Assembly: GCA_036491415.1 (NCBI GenBank)
Contig: DASXCC010000078.1
Span: 1-25,621, forward strand
Direction: 5' to 3'
DNA length: 25,621 bases
Source: JAICKN01 sp036491415
Lineage (GTDB): Bacteria > Acidobacteriota > Terriglobia > Terriglobales > Acidobacteriaceae
Of the stretch, positions 1 to 6,073 are shown in pieces (the stretch's first letter is position 1; every line of letters starts with the position of its first letter). The position numbers were made by a program, and so were the translations under genes. The notes beneath the pieces are model-generated. The model was given only the letters and a program-made list of their open reading frames with translations, did no database searches and was not told the origin of the DNA.

Positions 1-138
1 CACTTTCCCGCGCTTACTCCGAATGTGGATTACGAAGTCTATGCCCAATTCAAGGGCCAGAAGAGCGATACCAAAACGCTCAGCCAGTTCGATGACCGGG
101 CGGAAGTCAGCATTAATTTAAAAGTGGATATGCATTAA
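1..138 (+). CDS. C-terminus of carboxypeptidase-regulatory-like domain protein (partial)
   Basis: The open frame runs in from the left edge of the window and stops at TAA 136-138, so only the last 45 residues are visible. The piece contains a YEVYAQFKG stretch and a KSDTKTLSQFD stretch, followed by a short beta-like tail. This resembles the end of the Ig-like carboxypeptidase regulatory domain that is very common in Acidobacteriota secreted proteins, usually on TonB-receptor-like or stand-alone envelope proteins. The family call rests on this short tail only. The upstream part of the gene, any signal peptide and the domain order cannot be seen. It is GC-richer than the AT-rich genes that follow. 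Confidence 0.55.
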   Translation, partial: HFPALTPNVDYEVYAQFKGQKSDTKTLSQFDDRAEVSINLKVDMH

Positions 139-184
139 GCGAGCCCGGAGGTTTTCTTCATGGAATGTACGATTTCACACAATG

Positions 185-205
185 CATAGAACCTAAAATT
201 CTATG
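185..205. repeat. Inverted repeat ahead of the TIGR04255 cassette
   Basis: Perfect 7-bp arms CATAGAA and TTCTATG flank a 7-base spacer, 27 bases upstream of the GTG start at 232. No T-run follows, so a terminator is unlikely. Its place between the preceding gene and the cassette fits an operator, but nothing else supports that. Confidence 0.35.
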
Positions 206-231
206 ATTGGTCACTTTGTTAAACTAAACCT

Positions 232-948
232 GTGGCAAGACAACGACACTTATCGCATGCTCCTTTACGGGAAGCATTGATCGACATCCAAGTGCCGGCC
301 ATTCTTCAGTCCTCGCTTATAGATTCTTTGGAAAGTCTAAATATTGAGCAATTTCAAAAGAAAGTACCAATAAAAATAAGTGAATTTGCGTTCCAAATTG
401 ATCAAGATAACTCACAAGCAAATTCGAAAATTCAAACGATTGGTTGGAGATTGGAATCACAAGATGGTACGCGTGTAATTCAGTTGCGTACAAATGGCAT
501 AACTTACAGCGTTATCAATCGATATAACGATTGGAATGACATTAAAAGTGCAACACAAGAAATTTGGCAAAAATATTGTGCACTAGTTGAAGGGGACATC
601 ATGGTGTCGAGAATAGCTGTACGATATACAAATGTTCTCGAAATCCCGCCTGGCGTGGAGTTGAACGACTATTTGACGACGGTTCCAGCAATTCCCCAAG
701 AGCTGCCCCAAGTATTTTCTAGTTTGTTTACTCGGGTGATAATTCCATTTGCTCCTAATATCCAAGCTCAAATTACTACTGCTCTCGAAAGTACTAATAG
801 TATTGTTCTCGACAGTGATGTGTTTTCTCAGCAATCCTTTGATGGAAAATCCTTGGAATTATGGGCTGCATTGGATAGTCTTAGAGACATTAAAAATTCC
901 ATTTTCTTTTCGACTGTTACAGAAAAGGCTATACGGATATACGAATGA
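232..948 (+). CDS. TIGR04255 family protein
   Basis: A 238-aa protein with a GTG start and no obvious ribosome binding site. The N-terminal SHAPLREALIDIQV segment and the C-terminal LDSLRDIKNSIFFSTVTEKA segment match the two hallmark ends of the sporadically distributed TIGR04255 family (about 250 aa, function unknown). No transmembrane segment or catalytic motif is evident. The gene overlaps the next one by 4 bases (ATGA), indicating translational coupling. It is noticeably AT-rich: 18 G+C of 60 in 361-420. With its patchy family distribution this suggests horizontal acquisition. A role in defence or toxin-antitoxin biology is possible but not shown by the sequence. Confidence 0.75.
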   Translation: MARQRHLSHAPLREALIDIQVPAILQSSLIDSLESLNIEQFQKKVPIKISEFAFQIDQDNSQANSKIQTIGWRLESQDGTRVIQLRTNGITYSVINRYNDWNDIKSATQEIWQKYCALVEGDIMVSRIAVRYTNVLEIPPGVELNDYLTTVPAIPQELPQVFSSLFTRVIIPFAPNIQAQITTALESTNSIVLDSDVFSQQSFDGKSLELWAALDSLRDIKNSIFFSTVTEKAIRIYE

Positions 949-1418
949 TTGCTTCAGCTACTCTAGAATTTCCGGCGGCTTTTGGGCGCACTCTCGGAGG
1001 GGAAAGTGCTGCAGCATCTTTTATTGAAAAAGAAGCTGGAAGATTTAGGAAGCATTATGTGCTTCCACGATTTGAATTGCTTAGTTCCGAAATACTTTCG
1101 CTGATTGAAGAAATGGATGATTCTAAGCTTGATCGAGAGGCTGCGCCTGTAACAATAAATACTGTAAATACAGCATTAAAGTTTGCGTTTTTGTTGCCTC
1201 GGTCCTTGCCAATTCCGGAAGTCGCGGCTGATCCAGATGGTGAAATTTCATTCGATTGGGCAAAATCTCAAAAGCTATTTTCAGTCAGTATAGGGGCCAA
1301 TGGAATAATTTCGTACGCAGGCAGATTCAGTGAAAAGAGTAAAGTGCATGGTACTGAACAGTTTTCTGAAGCGATTCCTCCCGAAATTTTACGAGGGATC
1401 GAAAAGACAACAAAGTAG
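945..1418 (+). CDS. Conserved small protein coupled to TIGR04255 gene
   Basis: A 157-aa soluble protein whose ATG overlaps the stop of the TIGR04255 gene (ATGA at 945-948), so the two are almost certainly made together. I do not recognise a named family. The N-terminal half is predicted helical (FIEKEAGRFRKHYVLPRFELL). The C-terminal half has alternating strands (SVSIGANGIISYAGRF), then an IPPEILRGIEK helix. There is no signal peptide or membrane segment. Base use is AT-rich like the preceding gene. Coupling and matched composition suggest a partner subunit or a cognate neutralising protein, which is an inference from gene order only. Confidence 0.75.
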   Translation: MIASATLEFPAAFGRTLGGESAAASFIEKEAGRFRKHYVLPRFELLSSEILSLIEEMDDSKLDREAAPVTINTVNTALKFAFLLPRSLPIPEVAADPDGEISFDWAKSQKLFSVSIGANGIISYAGRFSEKSKVHGTEQFSEAIPPEILRGIEKTTK

Positions 1419-1791
1419 CGCCTCGCCAGAATTTTCCTCGTTAACACGGTTCATTTATTACAAGAATCATTATTCAAATGGGCGACCAAAACCTGCCGCA
1501 TTTCTTCCGCCAAGCGGTAAAAGTTGCATTTCAATGTTGTACATCGATGATCTCCAAGAGGATGAAATCTGGAAAGTCGGTGATGAGGTAGGTAAGGCAA
1601 GAAATAAAACAACTGCGGCTCGAGCTGATATAGCCGATACATCGGTGAGGTTAACAGGGCTATCCGTTGCATTGACTCCCGGAATCCACCGCAATCATGT
1701 GGATGCTTGTGCGTGGCCAGCAAGGAAAGACGAACAAAAAGCTATTGCGGTAGAATTATGTATCGCCACTCTTCAAGTGCGCCATATATAG
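1348..1791 (+). CDS. Conserved small protein, third gene of AT-rich cassette (start uncertain)
   Basis: The part from about 1441 onward looks like a genuine conserved protein: TRFIYYKNHYS, KPAAFLPPSG, LQEDEIWKVGDEVGKAR and HVDACAWPARKDEQKAIAVEL. From memory it resembles a roughly 110-aa family of unknown function found as small stand-alone genes. The start is a problem. In frame, the available starts are GTG 1330 and ATG 1348, both deep inside the preceding gene, and ATG 1534, which would cut the conserved N-terminus. The natural start by alignment would fall near the TTA codon at 1441, so the original start may have decayed. The gene reaches a hairpin terminator 24 bases past its stop. Function unknown. 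Confidence 0.55.
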   Translation: MVLNSFLKRFLPKFYEGSKRQQSSASPEFSSLTRFIYYKNHYSNGRPKPAAFLPPSGKSCISMLYIDDLQEDEIWKVGDEVGKARNKTTAARADIADTSVRLTGLSVALTPGIHRNHVDACAWPARKDEQKAIAVELCIATLQVRHI

Positions 1792-1814
1792 TTTGCGGTT
1801 TCATCCAAATAGAA

Positions 1815-1840
1815 AAGTGGCCATCTTTCGATGGCCATTT
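1815..1840. terminator. Bidirectional rho-independent terminator
   Basis: An 8-bp perfect stem, TGGCCATC/GATGGCCA, with a 4-base loop is extended by A-T pairs and followed by T-rich sequence on the plus strand (ATTTCTATTTCT). On the minus strand the stem is followed by CTTTTCTATTT. It lies between two convergent genes, the small-protein cassette and rpsA, and can serve both. Confidence 0.75.
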
Positions 1841-1867
1841 CTATTTCTGCAGCCTGATTGTCGAAAC

Positions 1868-3709
1868 CTAGTTGCCGTCGTTGCCGGCGCGCTTCCAGGT
1901 GATCAGATCTCCGATCGTGGAACCGCCGGTGCTCGAAGCCGGGTGCTTGTATGCTTCCACGTCTGCGCGGGAAGCTTCCTCGCCCACAGCCTTGATGCTC
2001 AGGCCCACCTTCTTCTCTTCCGGATTCATCTTGATGATCTTGAAGTCATGCTCCAGGTTCACTTCCAGATGAATCGGCTGGCCGTTGGCGTCCTGCGCTT
2101 CCGAGTTGTGGCACAGGCCTTCAATGCCGTCCGCAATCTCCACGAACGCGCCGAAGCTGGCTACACGGAGCACTTTTCCGTGAAGAACATCGCCAATGTG
2201 GTGCTGCTCAAAGAACGTCTCCCACGCATCGGGTTGAAGTTGCTTCACGCCCAATGACAGGCGGCGCTTGTCTGGCTCAATTGCCAGAACAACAGCTTTC
2301 ACGCGGTCGCCCTTTTTCAAAACTTCCGAAGGATGTTTAATGCGCTTCGTCCAGCTCAGGTTGCTCACATGGACCAATCCGTCGATTCCGTCTTCAATCT
2401 CGATGAATGCGCCGAAGTCGGTCAGGTTGCGGACCTTGCCTTCCACCGTCGTTCCCACGGGGAATTTATCGTGCAGAGCGTCCCACGGATTCGCCGCCAG
2501 TTGCCGCATGCCCAACGAAATGCGCCGTTCCTGCGGGTTGACGTTGATCACCACGCATTCCACCTGGTCTCCAACATTCACCATCTTGGAGGGATGCTTC
2601 ATGCGCTTCGACCATGTCATTTCGCTGACGTGAACCAGGCCTTCAATGCCTTGTTCCAGTTCTACGAATGCTCCGTAGTCCGTAACGCTGATCACGCGTC
2701 CACCAACATGCGCGCCTACCGGATAGCGGTGGCTCGCATCCAGCCATGGATCAGGCGTGAGTTGCTTAAATCCAAGCGACACACGCTGCTTGTCCGGATC
2801 GAACTTCAAAACTTTTACCTGGATCTGGTCGCCCACATTCACAAGATCACGAGGATGCGTCAAACGCCCCCATGACATATCAGTGATGTGCAGCAATCCA
2901 TCAATGCCGCCAAGGTCCACGAACGCGCCGTACTCGGTAAGGTTCTTCACCACGCCGGTAAGCACTGCGCCTTCTTCCAAGTGCTCCATGGTCTTGGATT
3001 TCTTTTCGTTCTGTACTTCTTCCAGAATCTGCTTGCGCGAAACTACGATGTTGCCGCGCTTCTTGTTCAGCTTCACAATGGCTACATCAAAAAACTGGCC
3101 TTTAAGCCCATCCAGGTTGTGTACCTGGCGAAGGTCCGCCTGGGACCCCGGCAAAAACGCCTTCGCGCCAAAAATATCGACCGTCAGACCGCCTTTGATT
3201 CTTTCGATCACACGGGCGGGAATCGCCTTTTTATCGTGATAAGCCTTTTCGATTTCGTCCCACGCGCGAAGCTTTTGCGCCTTCTGATGCGAGAGGTTGA
3301 TGTATCCCTCTTCGGTCTCGCCCTTTTCCCGCATGACATCGATTTCGTCACCGGGCTTCACCTTGGGATTGCCCTCGTGATCAAGGACCTCGGACAGCGG
3401 CAACATTCCTTCCGATTTAGCGCCAATATCTACGACAACATGTGTGCCAGTAATCTTCAGCACCGTGCCCTTGAGAATGTTGTCATCATCCACCGCCTCT
3501 TCGGTTTCGGTTGTGAAGTTCTCTAGCGCGGCGGCAAAGTCGTCGTGGGCGGCATGAGTGCTTTGCTCAATGTCGGTTGGGTTGTTGTCGGCGTGGTGCT
3601 GAGAAGGAATGGCGTGTATGGCCGATTCCTCATGAGCATTCGCAGTCTGTTCAGGTTCTTGTGTCGTAATCGCGGAGTCGAGATTACGGGCTGTGTTGTC
3701 ATCGAACAA
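1868..3709 (-). CDS. rpsA: 30S ribosomal protein S1
   Basis: A 613-aa S1 protein that delivers mRNA to the 30S subunit. Six S1 (OB-fold) repeats are visible at about residues 77-143, 160-225, 243-311, 329-397, 414-483 and 500-574. Repeats 3 to 6 show the strong GxVxxxxxxGAFVxL and GLVHxSxMxW signatures. An acidic, His/Asn-rich extension of about 75 residues precedes the first repeat; E. coli S1 (557 aa) lacks it. The start is TTG 3707-3709. The frame is closed by a TGA five codons upstream, no ATG is available, and GAGG lies about 8 bases before the TTG. The gene is transcribed alone from the promoter at 3880-3909 and ends at the shared terminator at 1815-1840. Confidence 0.95.
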   Translation of the reverse strand: MFDDNTARNLDSAITTQEPEQTANAHEESAIHAIPSQHHADNNPTDIEQSTHAAHDDFAAALENFTTETEEAVDDDNILKGTVLKITGTHVVVDIGAKSEGMLPLSEVLDHEGNPKVKPGDEIDVMREKGETEEGYINLSHQKAQKLRAWDEIEKAYHDKKAIPARVIERIKGGLTVDIFGAKAFLPGSQADLRQVHNLDGLKGQFFDVAIVKLNKKRGNIVVSRKQILEEVQNEKKSKTMEHLEEGAVLTGVVKNLTEYGAFVDLGGIDGLLHITDMSWGRLTHPRDLVNVGDQIQVKVLKFDPDKQRVSLGFKQLTPDPWLDASHRYPVGAHVGGRVISVTDYGAFVELEQGIEGLVHVSEMTWSKRMKHPSKMVNVGDQVECVVINVNPQERRISLGMRQLAANPWDALHDKFPVGTTVEGKVRNLTDFGAFIEIEDGIDGLVHVSNLSWTKRIKHPSEVLKKGDRVKAVVLAIEPDKRRLSLGVKQLQPDAWETFFEQHHIGDVLHGKVLRVASFGAFVEIADGIEGLCHNSEAQDANGQPIHLEVNLEHDFKIIKMNPEEKKVGLSIKAVGEEASRADVEAYKHPASSTGGSTIGDLITWKRAGNDGN

Positions 3710-3879
3710 GGTGATCGCCTCTCAGTGATAGTCGTACCCGATGCGAGGAGACTGCGGGCTATTCACAAACCGCCGGCGTGATCTAAGGTTATGTTGAGCC
3801 CATCCTGGCGGATGAACTAGGACAATTCCAGAGGCCGATGTTCCTTATGAAGCGGCCCGTCTCCCAAGGGAACTTCTCG
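3710..3879 (-). other. rpsA 5' leader
   Basis: Roughly 165 bases separate the predicted transcription start from the TTG start of rpsA. S1 is autoregulated at its own leader in E. coli, so a leader this long could hold a comparable control site. I could not identify a specific fold by eye. There is no convincing open frame on either strand. Confidence 0.4.
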
Positions 3880-3909
3880 ACTATAGCAATGGCTTATAAA
3901 GGGTGTCAA
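3880..3909 (-). promoter_or_regulatory. Sigma70 promoter for rpsA
   Basis: Read on the minus strand, a perfect -35 box TTGACA (3904-3909) and a -10 box TATAGT (3880-3885) are separated by 18 bases. Transcription would start near 3873, heading into rpsA. This is the best match to the sigma70 consensus that I noticed in the window. Confidence 0.75.
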
Positions 3910-4002
3910 ACCAGAATATCAATTTGTTTTCAGCCCTCGCAAAGCGGCGCAAATAGCCGCTTCCAAAGCTTGGAAATGTTACATAAAGGTTAATAGAAAT
4001 CG

Positions 4003-4310
4003 CCATCTCCCTCGACATTTCACCGGTCATCCACCTGTCATACATCAGCCATTGAACCTGTCATTTCACTGGTCATTCAACGGCCATTCCCTCGATATTT
4101 CACTGCCCATTTCACTGTCATTCCCCAGCCATTTCATCTGTCATTCGCTGTCATTTCACCCATCATTCACTGGTCATCCCTCGACATTTTATCTGTCATT
4201 CAGCGGCCATTCGCTGTCATTTCGGCTGTCATTCACTGGCATTTCACCTGTCATTCGTTGTCATTTCTGCTCCTTGGCTACTGCCATTTTCGCTGTCATT
4301 TCCGCTCCTT
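4003..4310. repeat. Degenerate TGTCATTTC-type tandem array
   Basis: About 300 bases consist almost entirely of short variants of one motif: TGTCATTTCAC, TGTCATTCGC, GGTCATTCA, GGCCATTC and CGACATTT. Spacing is irregular at about 8 to 15 bases. An open frame through the block on the plus strand is only low-complexity Ser/Phe/His sequence and is not a credible gene. The last unit merges into the REP-like element that starts at 4310 with the same TGTCATTTC word. The array lies in the 968-base gap between the rpsA leader and the HIT gene, where no gene was found. Confidence 0.7.
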
Positions 4311-4367
4311 GTCATTTCGAGCAAGTAAGAAGGCATGCAGTGCCTTCTTTCGCAGTCGAGAAACCTT
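4310..4367. repeat. REP-like palindromic element, copy 1 (subtype A)
   Basis: The left end TGTCATTTCGAG and right end AGTCGAGAAACCT enclose a 9-bp perfect stem, AAGAAGGCA (4327-4335) and TGCCTTCTT (4341-4349), with a 5-base loop. The same ends recur at 22188-22245 around a stem of different sequence. Confidence 0.75.
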
Positions 4368-4467
4368 GTTTGCATACTTTGCTGCTCTCCCTAAACGGAA
4401 TCAATATTCATTTGTCACCAATTTGTCATGTGGGCGCAGCGCAAATCATCGGAACACGATTCTCTTT

Positions 4468-4519
4468 GAACGACTGTGGCGAATGACTGTGGCGAACGAC
4501 TGTGGCGAACGACTGTGGC
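4468..4519. repeat. Four tandem copies of a 13-bp repeat
   Basis: Units of GAACGACTGTGGC start at 4468, 4481, 4494 and 4507. The second has T for C at position 4; the others are identical. The spacing is not a multiple of 3 across reading frames and the block is non-coding, upstream of the HIT gene. Confidence 0.85.
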
Positions 4520-4537
4520 TCGAATGCATTCATAATT

Positions 4538-4605
4538 CTGCATTCTTCATTCTTAAATCTACATTTGATTTCTGCATTCTTCATTCTTAAATCTACATTT
4601 GATTT
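4538..4605. repeat. Direct duplication of a 34-bp pyrimidine-rich unit
   Basis: Positions 4538-4571 and 4572-4605 are identical 34-base units starting CTGCATTCTTCATTC and ending ACATTTGATTT. They are followed to about 4665 by further CATTCTT/AATTCTT variants that run up to the start of the HIT gene. This is recent slippage-type duplication. Any promoter of the HIT gene must lie within or beyond this low-complexity tract. Confidence 0.85.
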
Positions 4606-4677
4606 TTGCATTCTTAATTCTTAATTCTTCATTCTTCATTCTTACTTCTGCATTCATTTCTGCTACCCTCCCTTTTC

Positions 4678-5172
4678 ATGGACTATCTCTGGACCCCCTG
4701 GCGCTACGCCTACATCACCACCGCTACAAAAATTGCTGGCTGCGTCTTCTGCGATCTCCCCAAAGAAGGAGACGACGCGAAGGTCGGCATCGTGCATCGC
4801 GGCCAGCATTGCTTCGTCATTCTCAACACGTATCCATACACCTCCGGCCACGTGATGGTCGTGCCCTTCGCGCACCTCGACGAACTGCAAAAACTTCCCG
4901 AAGCTGCCGCAAACGAAATGATTGCATTCGCCAAAAAGATGGAAGGCGTGCTGCGCCAGCTCTACAGTCCCGATGGCATTAACGTTGGTATGAACATTGG
5001 CCGCGCCGCCGGAGCCGGCGTTGCCGGACACATCCACATGCATATCCTCCCGCGCTGGGTCGGAGACACAAACTTTATGACGACTACGGGAGAATCGCGC
5101 GTGCTACCGGAATCACTGGAGATGACGTATCAGAGGATCAAGGGCGCGATGGGGAAAACCTCGAACACTTAG
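4678..5172 (+). CDS. HIT family nucleotide hydrolase/transferase (Ap4A phosphorylase-like)
   Basis: A 164-aa histidine-triad protein. The active-site triad HIHMH lies at residues 118-122 within GHIHMHILPRW. N50 and H58 (ILNTYPYTSGHVMVVP) form the conserved nucleotide-binding face. A CVFC pair at 22-25 may bind zinc with downstream His residues. The N-terminal WTPWRYAYI segment is typical of the Fhit/Ap4A-phosphorylase-like branch. The family hydrolyses or transfers nucleotidyl groups from dinucleoside polyphosphates or AMP conjugates in the cytoplasm; the substrate here is not known. The ATG at 4678 begins the conserved MDYLWTPWR start. The stop codon overlaps the stop of the opposing TIR pseudogene by two bases. 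Confidence 0.9.
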   Translation: MDYLWTPWRYAYITTATKIAGCVFCDLPKEGDDAKVGIVHRGQHCFVILNTYPYTSGHVMVVPFAHLDELQKLPEAAANEMIAFAKKMEGVLRQLYSPDGINVGMNIGRAAGAGVAGHIHMHILPRWVGDTNFMTTTGESRVLPESLEMTYQRIKGAMGKTSNT

Positions 5173-6067
5173 TTGAAGATAGCGTTATAGAGATGTCTGC
5201 AAATTACTTCTTCACCAAGTTCCCAGTTCAAGCCTTTGACGTTCAGTAAACTTGGGCAGTAGTCGTAAACGGATTGTTTCGATACGCCATGCCAGATGGG
5301 AAGAATGAGCCGGCGCTCTTCTAAGATTTCTCTAGTGAAAATAGAATCAAATTCTTTCTTAGTCCAACCGCCGTTAGTGAAAAAATTTGGATTTAAAATT
5401 AAAATGCATTTCTTGCACTTTTTAAGTCCTGTTTCGACATTATCGCGAAGGTTATCACCAACTTTTAATGAAAATTCGTCCTACCAAACCGGACACAATA
5501 ATTTTTGAAGACCGAACGCTATTTGTCTGGCTACTTCTTTGTCGCGCGAATCGTGGCTAATGAATGCAAGCGGATTTTCGTGCTTAGATCTTTCGGCTGC
5601 ATGATTATTAGATCTGAATTGCACTTGGAATTTAAGCTCGCGTCCTTTTTCTTTAAGTCTCGAAACTTGGCTGTCAGTTAAGTGTGATTCTGAATAAATA
5701 AATAACCTTGTAGAATGCGGAATATCTGTAAAAGATATCCATTCGGAATCACCATGAAATCTTGCTCGCAGAACGAAAGGGTTAGTATTTCTCAAATCCA
5801 AGTAACCCGGGAAAAAACGAGCAGCCGATAGAAAAACCTGCCCAGTAAGTAGAACTTGACTTGCGCCAGGTTTGATTTCGTCGAGCAATCCGAGGAATTT
5901 GGAAATCGTATGCTGATCACCTGGAACATAGCATGTTAAGAATGCATTGAAAGCCGCGAAATCATATAAAATTGCTGCTTCAACCGTCGGGTCATTAATA
6001 GGCAGCTTACGTTCAACCTTATTGCGTAATTAAAATCATTGTCGAAATATTCTCGAAGCGTAGCCAT
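5169..6067 (-). pseudogene. TIR-domain protein, disrupted by an in-frame amber codon and a frameshift
   Basis: Read on the minus strand, the gene starts at ATG 6065-6067 (MATLREYFDNDFN). The frame must shift by one base near 6024-6036 to continue as NKVERKLPINDPTVEAAI and onward. An N-terminal region of about 170 residues of unknown type leads into a TIR domain: AFISHDSRDKE, then LCPVW, then a TAG codon (5481-5483) where TIR proteins usually have Tyr in WYDEFSLK. The same frame then continues as DEFSLKVGDNLR, ILNPNFFTNGGW and TKKEFDSIF to a TAA at 5169-5171. The probable catalytic Glu (WTKKEF, codon 5352-5354) lies beyond the TAG. The 899-base span is one short of 900, consistent with a one-base loss. 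It is AT-rich and starts 6 bases after ligA ends, so it looks inserted and decaying. Confidence 0.8.
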
Positions 6068-6073
6068 ATTTTT

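Noticed and set aside
1793..3781. Several plus-strand open frames opposite rpsA
   Set aside because: They are antisense shadows of the S1 repeats and lack family features.
4003..4310. CRISPR array
   Set aside because: Units are about 8-15 bases, degenerate and irregular, with no unique spacers and no cas genes in the window.
4052..4486. A 144-codon open frame on the plus strand through the repeat block
   Set aside because: The translation is low-complexity Ser/Phe/His sequence produced by the TGTCATTTC repeats, with no ribosome binding site and no domain.
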